From contig CM027378.1 of the NCBI GenBank assembly GCA_015680905.1, positions 72,693,501 through 72,757,500 of the forward strand: a stretch of 64,000 nucleotides of DNA. The letters are read 5' to 3'. The DNA comes from Coptis chinensis (Eukaryota; Streptophyta; Magnoliopsida; Ranunculales; Ranunculaceae). The notes beneath the pieces are model-generated. The model searched no databases and was not told the origin of the DNA. It saw only the letters and a list, made by a program, of their open reading frames with translations. The position numbers and the translations under genes were made by a program. Below are positions 11,030 through 24,600 of the stretch, one piece after another. Within the stretch, counting starts at the first letter, position 1. The number at the start of each line of letters is the position of its first letter.

Positions 11030-13943
11030 TATTGGTTAATTCCTCCTTTATCAGCTTAGCAATACCATAATTAGCATAATGCACCTGTCTAGTTATATTC
11101 TTAATTTTTGATTTATTGGTAGGTGATGAATGTGCTTAATGAAGTCTTTGTGGTATTATTAAAATGCTTAGCCATTTCGGGAAAAACATGAGTACCTTAA
11201 ATGCGTGTGTGGCGCGTTATCAGCCTATCGGTTGAGGCTAATCTATAATAATGCCACCTCTTTTTTCGTATTTTTCTCAAAAATTGTAATTTTTGTAATT
11301 ATTGTAAACGAATTGCTAGATCGGATTGGGGGGATTCTTAGTACTAGTAATACAAGCTTTGGCACTTTTAACAAGGACGTCAGTTACTCATTCTTTATTT
11401 ATTTATTTTTATAATTAATGAAATTTGCTTGTTCTTTTATAGTTTTGGGCTTGCTATTACCTAGGGTGATAATATTAGAAATTTCGAAACGACTCAGGAA
11501 TTTCCAACAGAAATTAGGAGTTTTAATACAATTAGACCAGGTGGCTCTTGGTAATTAGATTTTGACGTCGTTATTCTGTAAAGACTTTCATGTTTTATCA
11601 ATGAAACTATCTTAGTATCTTACAGTCATATAATGTCCTTAGATACGCATATGCTTGTTACAATCTTTGTAAGGGTGCGGTAAGGTTCATTACGCCCCCT
11701 GTTTACTTTTACGAAAAACAAAAACTATAGGATGGTCGATGTTCACTTGACAAACCAGACGTTGATGGTTTGAACTTTTAATCAGCTTGGTTTTCAAGCT
11801 GATTCTAGTCACATACTCACATAGTCAATTAGAAGTCCATTAATCTATTTTTTGTTGTTTTTGCTTGAAAGCTAAGTTAGAAGTCTTCCCACTAATCTTG
11901 TACTCAGACAAATGATACATAGACAGTAGAGTTGAAATCGAATTAATTAGGTACAGGCAAAAGTCACATGAATGGCTGTCACCCAGAAAGCTTGCCACGC
12001 CGCGGTATAATAAAACTTTGTGGTGGCTACAGTACAAAACCTCGTCTGCCACGTGTACACCTCTCGTCAAGTCAAACAAGTTGAACTCCCACTCCGTAAG
12101 AGTACTGTACGGACAGTATTATTAACACGGATCTCGAGGATAATATTTACCTTCACAGGATTCTACGTTGATTTTGTTGTTTATTTAATTGGATTCTCCT
12201 TACATTTTACTTTTGGCTGGCCTTACTTTTTTACAGAAATTTTATAATGTATTTTCAGATGTGGTCATGTGGAAGCTAAAACCCTAAAAAAGACTAGTAA
12301 TGTATTACGGAATTACAGTAACCTAATAAAGCGTACCTTAGAACGGCTAGTAATGCAAATTCTAAGTAGCGTGTATCACGCAACATATTTAGTGGCACCA
12401 TGGTCACAGCAACCAAGGTAACAAACCCACCCCATGTTTCCACTTTTAGTGCTTCGTGTTTTCTCTGAACCTATCAACCTATATATGCACCATGAACCAT
12501 GTACGTTTGTTCATAAATCTTGTGTGTTGGGTTCGTTTCTCTTGCACTTTCCCAACTGTTCTGCGCGTGTGAGGATTCACTGTGTTGGAGGGATAGCTTT
12601 GGAGGTATATATGTAGAGAATTACAGCTGTTTTTTACCAATAAAAAGGAAAGAATTACACCTGCTTTGCATGTTTCTGTTCAGTTTCTACTGTTTCTACA
12701 GTTTTTTGAAGTTAAGATTTGAATGTTTTGCATGATAGTGATGTTGGTTTGACATAATTTAGAACACATATACGTGGCATGTGTTATGATGAAAGGGAAG
12801 CATTATTTTGTCCGTTGAGTTATTGGGCTTGTATTCATTGTTGATTTGATGAACCATGTACAAATCTAGCTATTATGGCATTTCGAGAGGAATTGAATGT
12901 TAAAAATTGGAATATTTGCGGCCTTTATCAAATGTAGTGAACAAATTGAAGAAGTGTCTGAGTGTCGACCACTCATTTTTACCTTTAATTCGAGACTATG
13001 TTTGGAATTGTTAAAATATCATAATAATCTGATTGATGTGGAGGCGAGAGATCATATCTACAAAAGTTTATCCTAACCTAGAATTTCTTAGTGCACAAAT
13101 AACAATCATGAGTTTGTTTAGGTGTCAAATTTCTTAGTGCCGAACTTGTACTACTGCTCTATCAAGTTTTGTCAAGAGAACTTGTAATGATGTTAGTTAA
13201 GTCAGATTTTCCGTTTCTACATCAAGAATATCATACATTCATACCATAAGATTGCTATATGATATGAAGAAGAAATTTTTTCCTATTTTTATTTACTATC
13301 TGGGAATTATATAAGGTTTACCACTCGTATAGATCCAGAGAAGGATCTTTTTAGATCCCCAAAGTAGTGAGACTTGGTCCTGAAGCCTTAGTTAATAGGG
13401 ACCTAACCCGGATGTTTTGAGTTATGAAGGCATTCCATACTTGTATGGAGTAGGAAAAATAATTAGCAGTTCGGCAGGAAACGGTGCCAACCTATGTGTG
13501 GTTAGCATAAATTGGTTGTGTATCCTTGGGGTACCTCTTTAGGTAAATTTGAAGTTTGTCAAATGCTCCTAGTGTCTTCTGCTTACCTGGCGTTTTAAGG
13601 TCTTGTTGTTTTATCGGTGTAAGATCATGCTCAAACTATAAATTGTTGTAACAAGTAATTGGATGTTTTAGAAGATACATTTCATTCCATAATGCTGGCT
13701 AATGAAGCTAATTTCTTACGCTTTTTAGTAAAACATCTTAGCAGATCGAATTGGTGTTATAAGATGGCTGAAATAGCTTTTTTTTTTTTTTTTTTTTGCT
13801 AAGTGAGCTGAATTGTATTAATAGTAAAAAGAAGGTTTACAGGGAGTGTGATATAGAAAATGAAAGCACAAGAATATATATATATAAAAATATAAAAAAA
13901 AAACTAACTATAGACATCACTTGGCTTTCTCTTAAACGGATGG
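11030..13943. other. Intergenic, nothing supported
   Basis: No ORF with a recognisable domain, no RNA gene and no complete transposon was identified. A poly-T run lies near 13779-13798. Short open frames here (up to 79 codons) look random. Confidence 0.4.
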
Positions 13944-14096
13944 TCCGTTAACGGACTTGTTGAGCAGCTTATATAGTGTCTTACACAACTAATATAGTGT
14001 TGTATATGCGTGCTGCTCATGAACAAATTAATAAGCATAAATTAAAAAGTTGTTCAAGACACCATATAAGCTACCCCAAAACAAGTCCCGTTAAAG
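13944..14096. mobile_element. Small fold-back MITE
   Basis: The left arm CCGTTAACGGACTTGTTGAG..GCTTATATAGTGTCTT is matched in inverted form by the right arm AAGACACCATATAAGC..ACAAGTCCCGTTAA, enclosing a short AT-rich loop. The roughly 150-bp size and lack of coding fit a MITE or single-copy fold-back. No clear target duplication was found. Confidence 0.55.
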
Positions 14097-14589
14097 AAAA
14101 CTTGATCATGCTTCCCTACTATTGAATTGACTATATCTTACATCATTTCATGCCAATTTAATCGATGTGAATGAAATAGTTTGGCAGTTGCTCTTCCTTA
14201 GAAATCATGGTAGAGGGTATAATGATAGTCATAACCGCTCGGTTGGATCTGGGCTTGCATTGGAAGTACCCAGTTTAATATTATATTCATCTTCCCCCTT
14301 CTATATTTGATCTTTTTGTTGAGGTTGCGATTTACCCTCACAAATCACATGGATGCTAGAAGTTTGTTACCTTCATCCCCCGCTACTACCTCTTCGAAAT
14401 TTTCATCTTGTCAACCCCAAAAGTTGCTTCCTAGCCAAGGGTATGCTGAACAGAAAACGGAAGTTTTAGGAAAAAGTTAGAGACTCGCCCAGGCACAATT
14501 ATTATTATTATATGGCAGCAACATAATAATAGTGCATTTAGCCTCTATAAACTTATTCTAAATATTGGTTGTGTACGTGTAAGTGTACC

Positions 14590-15353
14590 TAGGGATGTCC
14601 AAATGGGTACCCGACCCGGTCTGAACAAGACTTTTCGGGTTTTGATCGGGTATCGGGTTATCCGAATCTGGGCCAGTTTTCAGTAGGTTGGGTTTGGAGT
14701 TGGGTATTTTGTTGAGAAGTGTGACTAAACCCTACCCTAACCCTATATTTCGGGTAGGATAAAACTCAGTATAAATGAAGAAAGAAGACAATAAGAAACT
14801 TTATTTGAAATATATATCTACATTTTATTTCTTCTTCGGCTATCCACCAATCTTTCAAACAAAATAAAACTTTGAATGAACTTCGAAGTAATTATCACCT
14901 ATACTCGGACATAATTATTTGATATGATTTAAAAATAGATTGACTCAGAATGAACTATAAACACATGATCACGTGCAATTACTGAAAAAATTGGAAATCC
15001 CAACATAAATTTTTTCATAATCCAATATATTAAATAACTCATCATTGTAAACATGAATGAGATCATAATCCAAATATTTATCTAACTCATTCTTTTATAT
15101 GAGATTAGTAGTATGCAATTGAAATCGGATTTGGGGTTTGAGTTCGGTTTCGGGTTTTTTAGCCCTTTTAACGGGTTTATGGCTAAATTATCGGCTCGGG
15201 ATCAAGTCGGTCCGGGTTTAGAGAGTGTGACCAAACCCTATCCTATGTATTTCGGTTTGGGTTTGGGTTCGGGTTTTGTCTGGTTCGAGCAGGGTTCGGT
15301 GCGGATATTTTGTTCGGGTTTTGGGCGGATTTCGGGCAAAATGGACATCCCTA
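14590..15353. mobile_element. hAT-type MITE with CGGG-rich subterminal regions
   Basis: The ends are TAGGGATGTCCAA and its inverse TGGACATCCCTA. Flanks are AGTGTACC (14582-14589) and TGTGTACC (15354-15361), an 8-bp target duplication with one mismatch, as for hAT elements. Both subterminal regions are dense in CGGGTT/CGGGTA words and their complements (14610-14700 and 15125-15340), likely old transposase-binding arrays. Short open frames inside are chance. Confidence 0.75.
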
Positions 15354-15361
15354 TGTGTACC

Positions 15362-15714
15362 CCTCTCGTCATGGGAGAGGTTGCAAATTCAAATCCAACC
15401 AAATGTTGGTTGATATTTCTTTCTTGTGTAATTATGTGACGGGCCTTTGGGCTAGGTGAGCCTTCGATCTAGTAACAAGGGGCTACTACGATAGGTGGAC
15501 CAATGAGCGAAAACAAGTCTTCATAGACATGGTGGAGGCGGCTGAGTCTACTCAAAATGGCGCATCAACGAGAGCCTTCGAGCTAGGTTCTCTTTAGGGT
15601 TGATGACTCTTCTCGCAATGTAAGCCTACAGGCTAGGTCCTTCAATCTAATTGGTGTGTGGGTGATCTGCTTTAACCCACTAAATATTCAAAAAAAAAAA
15701 AAAAAAAAAAAAAA
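15362..15714 (+). mobile_element. Possible retroposon with long poly-A end
   Basis: The stretch starts next to the hAT MITE and has an early B-box-like GGTTGCAAATTCAAATCC (15379-15396). It has no ORF and ends in a pure A run of about 25 (15690-15714), as SINEs and processed retroposons do. No convincing A box or flanking duplication was identified, so this is a suggestion only. Confidence 0.3.
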
Positions 15715-15740
15715 ACTTCTTCTAATTAAATATATATTTT

Positions 15741-15968
15741 TTATTGGCAAACCTATTTTAAATGAGATCAGTAACTCTTTGATGTTGGACTTCGAGCCCC
15801 AGACCTCTGGTATCATCACCCAAAAGTTTTATCGATTTAGCTAGTCAGCACCTGCTTTTTTTTATTGGTAAACCTGTTTTAAATGAGATTAGTAACTCTT
15901 TGATGCTGGCGGGGTTCAAGCTCCAGACTTCTGATATCATCACCCAAAGGTTTTACCGACTTTGCTAG
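15741..15968 (-). repeat. Tandem pair of tRNA-like SINE heads
   Basis: Two ~105-bp copies (15741-15844 and 15862-15968) share TTATTGGYAAACCTRTTTTA, GTAACTCTTTGATG and ATCATCACCCAAA. Read on the minus strand each gives a tRNA-like order: an A-box-like CTAGCTAAATCGATAAAAC, then TTTGGGTGATGAT, then a B-box-like GGGGCTCGAAGTCC. This fits a tRNA-derived SINE head duplicated in tandem. Neither is a functional tRNA. Confidence 0.5.
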
Positions 15969-16833
15969 TTTTAAGAATCTTGGATTATCAATCTCTTTTC
16001 CATCTCCATGATCGAGGTTTCTTTTCACTTTGGGATTTGTTTTGTAAGTCTGACTAAGAGTTCTCTCCTAACTATCTAAACTACTTTAAAAATCACGACC
16101 CTCATCTACAGTCCGGCAATAGTAAAAAATTAATTTTTTATTTTATGTATCTCTAAATCTCTTAGTTATTTTTTGTCTTACATGGTTTGGTTTTTGTTTT
16201 GACTATTTTACCCATGTTCTTTTAGTAGATTGACGATATTACCCTTCTATGCTTTAAGCAAAACGCATGATGCATCAATCTAGTATAGTATATATCACAA
16301 AATGTCAGCTGTTCATATTGTTAAATTTTCAGTCGTTTGTGATTCCTATATATAGATTGTGCAGGGACTCATATATATATATACTGAAGACTAATGGAAA
16401 GCAAGTATATAAATGTTGCCAACAGATTTTGGTAAGATATGAATAAAGGAGTATATATGCATCCTCAATCTATTATGTGCCTCTCTAATCAGGAAAATCA
16501 TACCAAAATGCAACGTTCTTACACTTGAAGAAGAATTGTCCACAAAATAGTTACATAAGTTCCAAGAATTCTTCAGTATATTTAAGGGATTAATTGTCAT
16601 CTAGTAGATCGATAGGTAAACAAGAATCATATCCATTACAATTTCAACCTAGAAGCCATTGGAGATTCACAAGTAATCACACATTTGTTTATATCCTTAG
16701 CCAAAAGATCACACATTTGTATATATATAACACAATAAATGATAGTAGGACATAGTTCACAAAGCGTACATTTTCCAATATTACGACACATAAGACAGGA
16801 ACTAATCAATCTAGCATATATATTGCACCACCC
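15969..16833. other. Intergenic and 3' region of the TCP gene
   Basis: AT-rich sequence with no gene. It contains the presumed 3' untranslated region of the minus-strand TCP gene (adjacent to 16834). No complete transposon was recognised. Confidence 0.4.
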
Positions 16834-18024
16834 CTACCAAGGTTTTCCATAGAATTGGTTAAGGTCCACGGTCTGAGACTGTAAACGATAAGCCGAGGTC
16901 GTCAAGAAATTTAAGCTAGCAATGGGATCTTGGACATTACCTACCGAAAGATTAGCCCAGTAGCTAGCGTGCAGTTTGGCAAAGTCAATGCTCCAGTTTT
17001 CAGGAATAGTAGGTAAACTGATGTTGTTGTTGTTGTTGTTGTTGGAACTTTGACCTTGAGATGTCACGAAGTTGTTCTGGTAACTGAAATTCAAATATGG
17101 GTTTGCTACTGTGTTGATTCCCAAAGATTGGTTGACGACATGTTTGTTGGGGCCTGGGTGCTGTGGAGACGATCGTTCTTCCAACTCAGCCAACACTTCC
17201 AAGGAAGACTTCATGTCATTACTGTGGGAACCACTTGATTCATCGGTCTTTTGAAAGGAACTCAGAGACTTCCGTTTGTTCAAGTTATGGGAGCTATCTT
17301 GGCTATGGTGCGGTTTCAATTTGTCCAATCTTCTAGTCTTCTCAAGTGTCCTCTCTCTTGCTCTTGCTCTTGCCTTCGCCCTTGAATCTCTTGCAACAGG
17401 ATACAATGTAGTCCGACATGAGGATTTGTTCTTTGTTTTCTCTCTTGAAACAGCACGGTCTAAAGATTTCGCTTTAAAGATGACGTTCTGTCCCTCATCA
17501 ATTTCAGAAACCACATCACATTCAGTACTACAAGATACACTCTTGGTATCACCAGTACATCGTTCACCAAGCTCATGGATTGCTTCCTCCGCCTGTCTCA
17601 GTAACCACTCAACAGTCTTACTAGCCTTTTCGAAACCAAGCGTATCTTGAAGATTGAAGAACTTGCGAGCTATCTCTAGGGAGAGTCTCATTCTCCTGTC
17701 TCTAGTTCCTTGAGCAGTAACAATTTTGCTGTGACGATCTTTCTTACCAGATCTCTTTCTTGGGTTTTTTCCACTCATGCGATAGACCTTCTTACAAGAC
17801 CCACCATTGCCATTGTGCAAAGCATCACGAAGGTTGATGGTGGTGCTTGAAACTGCCTTATTAATCATAGTTTCTTCAACACTCTCTCTCGAAGGGGCCA
17901 CTATTTCCATTAGTTGCTCTTGTGGTACGAACTGGAAAAAGGAGTAGTCGTCATGGTCAAGAAAAGTGGGAGAGAATTCAAAGAACATATCATTCTGATC
18001 AACAAAGTTGTTTGAAGTATACAT
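16834..18024 (-). CDS. CYC/TB1-class TCP transcription factor
   Basis: This is a single-exon gene of 396 aa. The TCP basic-helix-loop-helix domain lies at about residues 93-150: [20 protein letters not shown] (basic region), then [18 protein letters not shown] and [20 protein letters not shown]. An Arg-rich R domain follows at about 213-231 ([19 protein letters not shown]). TCP plus R domain places it in class II CYC/TB1 (ECE clade), nuclear factors controlling axillary bud outgrowth and floral symmetry. Between the domains, STECDVVSE looks like the ECE motif with Asp in the last position. A poly-Asn run near residue 340 comes from a GTT/AAC microsatellite (about 17020-17044). The start [10 protein letters not shown] is the first in-frame ATG, and a long poly-T (+ strand, 18050-18074) lies just upstream in the leader or promoter. 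The exact CYC subclade cannot be settled by eye. Confidence 0.93.
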   Translation of the reverse strand: MYTSNNFVDQNDMFFEFSPTFLDHDDYSFFQFVPQEQLMEIVAPSRESVEETMINKAVSSTTINLRDALHNGNGGSCKKVYRMSGKNPRKRSGKKDRHSKIVTAQGTRDRRMRLSLEIARKFFNLQDTLGFEKASKTVEWLLRQAEEAIHELGERCTGDTKSVSCSTECDVVSEIDEGQNVIFKAKSLDRAVSREKTKNKSSCRTTLYPVARDSRAKARARARERTLEKTRRLDKLKPHHSQDSSHNLNKRKSLSSFQKTDESSGSHSNDMKSSLEVLAELEERSSPQHPGPNKHVVNQSLGINTVANPYLNFSYQNNFVTSQGQSSNNNNNNNISLPTIPENWSIDFAKLHASYWANLSVGNVQDPIASLNFLTTSAYRLQSQTVDLNQFYGKPW

Positions 18025-21000
18025 TTGTGGCTTGCAATTGCAAAGGACAATTTTTTTTTTTTTTTTTTTTTTTTCACTCTATCTTGATGATATTGCTACA
18101 GGGACGTGGCATTCCATGCTCCATGTGAATAGAGTACCATCTCTTGAAAGAGTGGAAAGAAAAGAATAAATAGCTTAGCCAAGAGAATGAATATTTTTCT
18201 TTTTATAAGCTTTCTTTCTGGTCTTCTTTAATTGAGAGCTGAGAAACACTGTGTATTTTAGATTTGTAAATCCTCACTGGATGTGTGTTGGATATGGGTT
18301 CTATGGTTATAGGAACTTTTAGCAGCCCTTGAACCACATATATACCATGTAACTATTTATTCTTTTTCCTTAATACTTAACTAGCAAAAGAAAACGAGTG
18401 GATTTCTTACATGTTCTACTGTGATCTGGGACACATCACGTGGGGGAGCAGGAACAAGAATCCTCCAACTTTTAAACCCGTTATGAGAAGAGAAGGAAAG
18501 AAAGACTTTAGGTTTCTATTATTATTATTTTCTGGAGTACAGGGCATATATGTTTGATCATTGATGTTTTCTTTCTGATAGGGTCTTTCTCATATGTGAA
18601 AGATGTAGTATGTCTGTGTCTGTGTGTGTGTGTGGAGAATGGGATTGAAAATTTCCTTTGCTATGGTGGGTGATTTTTGAGTTATAGGTGGGGACTGTTA
18701 GATTTCTGTCCGTCGTCGAGATTGTTACTTACAATCTTATCTCTAGGACTATTAGAGATTTAACCGTTCATACCTGGAACATGACATATATGTATCACAT
18801 TTTTCTATGACCATATCATCAATGAAATGATGAAATGAAGTAATGAATTACGCTACATAAGCTTTTGGTAATCGACCCGTGCCTCTTATATACTTAGGCG
18901 ATTTCTATTCTTCTGCCTCCTCCCTGCCTAGGCGATTTCTATTCTTCTCTTGACAAGTACAAGTATGTATCTCTTTAAAATTGCTGTCTGAGCTTATAGT
19001 GGATATACAACCGCTCACAACCATTTTCTGAGGAACTGTTGCGGACAAGAAAATATCCAACTTTAAAGTGTAGAGTTAGGGTTTCTTAGTCTCCAAATCT
19101 TATCTAAGACCCTACACCACTTTTCAACTTGGTTGTTGCGCGTGGCAATATCTACAAAACCCTAACAAAGAAAGGACAATTATTCATAGAAAAAGACACA
19201 ACAAAATAGTGGATGAGACTTCAGATAAAATGAATGTCAGTGCTCTTTTGACTAAATCAACTAGTCCTTAATGTCACATTGTCACTATCACCTAAAGGCA
19301 ACACCCAAATATTGCAGACCATCTTCATCACTTCCGCTCCATGTTCTCCTTGGTTTTAGCTGATTCTTTTTCTGTGCTTTAATTGTTTCTTTCTCACAAG
19401 TCACAACTATATTTTAGGGTCGGCTGTGTTCCTGTTTGCTCTTGTTTTGGCTAATTCCTTTGTGTGTGTGTGTGTGCAGTGTGTGTGTGGTGTATGCCTA
19501 TGAAAGAGACCTAAGGAGATGACACCCCTGGAAAGAGAAGGTAATTAAATACAACATTATTGGGTGGGTGATGACGAGAGCATATACCCTAAATGTGCTT
19601 TGCATTTCCTAAAACCTAAATTCCTTCATTCATATATAGTAAATGCTATATATGGTTCATTATTCCCATTTGTTCTACTGTAATGTAATTGACAATTGCA
19701 AACACATTATTACATACGTAGTGTGACAGTTTTCTCCGTTCAGTATTTCAGATGAGCTTTATTTAGGTGATTTATTTGGTCTAGACTCTTAGTGTTCAAT
19801 CACCTGGGAAGTACAGTGCAATCTTAGTTTACTCACCATTTTTAAGCATGCTCTGCCTTTAGTACTTCCTTTTGCTGTGATTATAAGCTCATTACTAGGA
19901 TACTACTAGGAGAAATTTTGGCAGCATACACAAGTACCCTTTTCTTTAAAAAAAAAAGTAGTGTATTTAATTTACCTTAGATTTACTTGAAATATTACAT
20001 TAAGCAGCTCCAAGTGGGGACTTCAAACTCCGGATCTGCCCCATTCACCTACGGCTATCTCAGCTCGTGGCGCTTGGGTTCCGGTACCTTTTTTTATTAC
20101 CAATGCCCAGGGTTACATTAGTGGCCTTTGGTTGATTCAAGGGATGGGAGTAATTTTGTTTCTACATTTAGGGTTTAGTATAATTATTAATTTTTTTTTA
20201 TGATCAGGGATATGTTTCATTTGAAACAAATCAGACTTTTAGTGGATTTTGCTAACTAGAGATTTGATTGATACAGTTTGTAGTGACTAGTCACTAGTGA
20301 TCATGTGTGATTAGAATAGGCTTAAAACCTAGCTTATTAGAACCATCAGGGTCAAAACTTGTCAAGTGGCCATCATAACGTCATATGAATCGAAGTAATG
20401 CAAAATATAAAAAGTTTTTTTTTAACTGAAAAAAGTGAGTTGACCAATGTCATTGTATGTTTTTTTAAATAATAATTCTTTCGAATAAATCTTAGGGTTA
20501 AATTGCTCAATGTAATTGCTTTTCTCCCCCCTTCAATTTACCTATTTTTTCTGATGCTTTGCTCCTCTACGTACACTATCACTACATGGAGCGTACTACT
20601 TCCATGTAGTTTGTGTGCGTCAGTGCGTGAAATTCCATTCTGTTCAGAACGAAGGTTCTCTATTATATAGTTTGTGTTGACTCATCAAAGAGAGTTGGAA
20701 TATTAATTAGTTACTAGGCTCAAATTGGTTCGAACGTTGGCCTCACCTTTATGAACTAGGTCTACCAATTGTGTTTGGATGGAAGGCTTTTCACATCATT
20801 TGTAAAGGTTGTTTAAATCAAGATTGGATGAGCATTCTCATCGTTCATAGACTTTTGTTATCATTTACAGTTCATGGAGTATAACTAGTATATGCGCTCT
20901 TTTTGTCTGCTAAAATATAAATGTCTCAGGTCGTTTATGTTTCCACTTTCCACATTTAATTGTTACTCACGCGCAACTAAGCAATGAGCAAAAGGTAACT

Positions 21001-21640
21001 AAAGGAGTTAACTGCAATTGGTGGAAGTGTGGCAATTTGCTACTGAAGATAAAAGAGTATATTGGCATCCCAAGAGATCGCAGGTGACTGCCAGTTAACA
21101 TAAAACTGCCACACCTTTTCTGGTAAAGAAATATCAAAGTTATTAACACGCTCAGTCAACCACCCGCCCAGTTAAGTCTCCTTGCATTTTTCAAACATTT
21201 TATCCTGCTGCTGCAAATGCTGATAGCCCCAACATGGATATTATTAATAGCTAGCATTCAGATTAGTTCTGAGAGAAAAGAAACCCAAACTCAACAATAA
21301 CCTCACCATCATTTGCAATGAGTCATCGCTAGAAGTTCTACTTGGAGTGCACTATTACAGATTTTTTTCTAGTCATCACTCACAGAGTCTTCTTCTCAAC
21401 GTGGTGGAATATACCTCCATCATCGAACCTCAAAACAAACAGTAAATTAGCAGTTCTTTTCAAAAGGCTAGTACTTCTACATTTAAGACACATGGGGAAA
21501 AAAAAATATCACTGAAAACATCTATTTCATTGGCATATGCTAATAACATGACAAGATTCTTGAGAACTAGCTTCTAAACAAAAATATGGAACTATAGAAT
21601 TGATACATGGAACACAATGTATTCTATTTTGAATTCTTGA
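18025..21640. other. Intergenic between TCP and PRP4 (TCP 5' flank, PRP4 3' flank)
   Basis: No supported gene. It holds TG microsatellites (about 18609-18635 and 19460-19490), a poly-T near the TCP leader, and one SINE-like piece listed separately. The TCP promoter must lie in the low-coordinate part, but no specific element can be assigned. Confidence 0.4.
19998..20090 (-). mobile_element. tRNA-derived SINE fragment
   Basis: On the minus strand a run of T-complement (20084-20092) is followed by GCGCCACGAGCTGAGATAGC (A-box-like) and GATCCGGAGTTTGAAGTCCC (B-box-like), the order and spacing of a tRNA-derived SINE head. It is too degenerate to be a tRNA gene. Flanking duplications were not found. 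Confidence 0.4.
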
Positions 21641-24600
21641 TCATTGATCAATATCCATAGTGTTCTCTTCTTCATCGCTACGACTTGACCACAGTTTAAT
21701 AGTTCGGTCATGTGCAACAGTTGCAATGCATTGTCCACCTACGTCACACATAAAGGGGCAAAATAGGTCAGTAGAAAATTCCATCAATCTAAGGTAATCG
21801 AAAGAAAAATTGAATCTAAAGTAACAATCCTAAATAGCTGGATTGGCATGTAGCGTGGACACAACGATGACACTGTGAAATTAAATGTCACATGCAACAC
21901 TGGTCCAATAACTTAGATGATGATTTCCAGCAGTTGACTTTTAAAAGCCAACAAAATAACAAAGACCCACTAAAACATAAATTTGTAGTTTTACTAATAA
22001 AGCTTGTCCTATGACACCCTTCACACTATTGCACATAAGAAAGGTCACAGTTTCGATCTACCTGCAGGTTGCAACTATTTTTTGATATTAACATAATCAG
22101 AAAACAAAGCCAACAACTTCAGGTACTTTCAGAAGAACTGTTTCAGGAGTAAGCGGCTGAAATCCAATTTGGTTATCTATACCTATAACATTACATATTT
22201 ACATGGCAATTACTATGTCGAGAAAACTAGAGCTGCCCTCTTGCTATATACTAAATAATATCCAATATCAGTAAACAAATTCGAGTAATAGCAGTAAGAA
22301 AATCGTCTCCAGGCCTAAAGGACAAGATGGTTGTCCTCTAGGCCAACCACACACACACACACACACACAATCCCCCTTTTTTCTTGTCAGGTTGAAGGAT
22401 TGGTCCGAAACACCCTGCTTCAGGGCACTGGACATCTTCAATTCAAAAAGAGAGGTGAAACACAAGGTTTTTCTTTCACCACCACAATATCATTTAACTT
22501 GTTAATTCTGATCAGCACGCACAACCAAATTATCAAGATTTGAAGATGTGTAGCCTGATTCTAAGAGTATGATAAACATCTTTGATGGAGTACTATATAG
22601 ACAGTTTCTAAAAAACCAGTCCACGTCTCAAATCAAAACCAGGTCCAGGTAACCCATACTGGACTTTGTTGCAAACCCAAGTTCCTAGACATAAACACTG
22701 TTTTGGACCCAAAGAAACTAACCTCCAACAATATCCAAAGCTGTAACTTTAGCTTCATGTCCAGACAGTGTCTTGATAGGCTTGAAATCTCGGGACGACC
22801 ATACCTGCCAAAAGACAAAAGTAAAATTTCAGATGAGATAACGCAAAATTCTCACACTTAGGATCCCTTACCCAAGACATTTATTCATTTAAAATTAAGT
22901 AAAATAAAAACCTTTGCTGTCATATCATATGATGCAGTTGCCAGAAAATATCCCTCTTCAGGCTCAAACTTGACTTGTGAAATAAGATTCGAATGGGCAG
23001 GTATTGTGTACAAGGACTTTTTCTTTCTGAGATCCCAAATGCGACAAGTGTTATCTTCTCCACCAGTAGCTAAATGATAACCATTTGGAGAGAAGCTAAC
23101 TCCGAGAACCTGTATGTGTGTGTGGGGGGGGAGAGAGAGAGAGGGAGGCAATCAGATTTATAACCAAAAACCAACAGAACCTCTAATGCTAAAAAAATCC
23201 AACATATTAGACCAAAGGTATGCATAGGGTTAAATTCTCACTGGCTTAACATGGCCTTCTAATGCCATAATACTCCTCCCTGTACGCAGATCCCACACAC
23301 GAGCAAGTGCATCAAGTCCACATGATGCAGCAAGAGATCCATCACGATGGAATGATATCCCGTAAACACTCCGACTGTGGCCTTCTTGTAGAAGCAACTC
23401 AACACCAGTATCAATATCCCACAATCTCCAAGTCTTGTCATAGCTCGCTGTTCCCAAATACTTACCAGAAGGGTGAAATGCAACACGAGCAAGACGATCA
23501 AGGTGCCCCTCAAATTTCTTCAAAATAGACCCTTCAGAATCCCATAAGATTGCAGTGCAGTCAGCAGATGCAGTTGCTAAATAATTGTGCACAGGAGAAA
23601 ATGCAACATCAGTTGCACGTTCAGTGTGACCCTTCAGTGAAGCAACTTTACTTACTTGAGGCATACTCCATAATTTGGTGACTCCGCTTATAGCACTAGA
23701 ACAAGAAAAAAAATAAGATATATAATTAAAATTTTGCTTATGCAACATAAGGGAAAAATGGAAAATTAGAGGAGAAATATTATATAAGAAGACCACTAAA
23801 ATTCATAATTTTTTTGTAATAAGCATATTGAAATCAATTAAACATGAGAACTTCCAAACTCGTAAAACAAAACATATTTGCATGCTTATAAGAGTCTTCA
23901 TCTGTGTACTACAAAATCAATTCAGAAAAAGGGATACGAGAAGTTGCAGCAGTATGTTTAGTTTATACACTTATGGATCTGGATAGAGTAAAGCAGATGA
24001 TGCTAAGTATACAGAAATGTGGAGTACAATGATCATTATTAATCAGTTGGGGTAAAACAAAAAGGAAGTAAATGGGGAAATACCAAGTGGCGAGCAGGCT
24101 CCCATCATGTGAAAATGAACAACCAGTAAGCGGACGATCATCCCCGATTTCACTGGAATCAAGGACCAAACCTCCTGCCTGCTTCAGAACTTTATTAGTC
24201 TCCGCGTCTAAATCTTCATCTGGGTCATCCCTTCTTCGCTTGGCACGCTTAAGCCTCAAAGCTGCCATCATAATCGAATACTTAGCAATGTCAATCCGAG
24301 CCTCTAAAAGCCCCTTTGACCCTTCAGTATAAAATGGATATGTCTGAGGTCCTTCATCACCCTCCTCTTCATGAGCAGAAGCCGCAGCCTCCTCATCTTC
24401 ATGAGCTTTCAATAATCTATCCAATTGTCCTTCATTGTCCAGCTTTACCATAATCATACGCAACCTATCCCGCCGTTCCATCTCTTTCTCCCCAAATAGT
24501 GTGATTGGCTCCCCAAGCCGACGAAGACGGGCACGGACTGCAGAGTCATTAGTTGGAACAGCTAAAGCATGAGCACGGCGCTTCATTAGGAGTTCTTGCA

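Noticed and set aside
15113..15439. 108-codon Gly/Phe-rich frame
   Set aside because: It is produced by CGGGTTT words in the subterminal array of a hAT MITE and runs past the element end.
15741..15968. Functional tRNA genes
   Set aside because: A- and B-box-like words are present, but no cloverleaf with acceptor stem and anticodon loop can be formed; they fit SINE heads.
22331..22543. 70-codon plus-strand frame with a His-Thr run
   Set aside because: It comes from a (CA)n microsatellite in a PRP4 intron.
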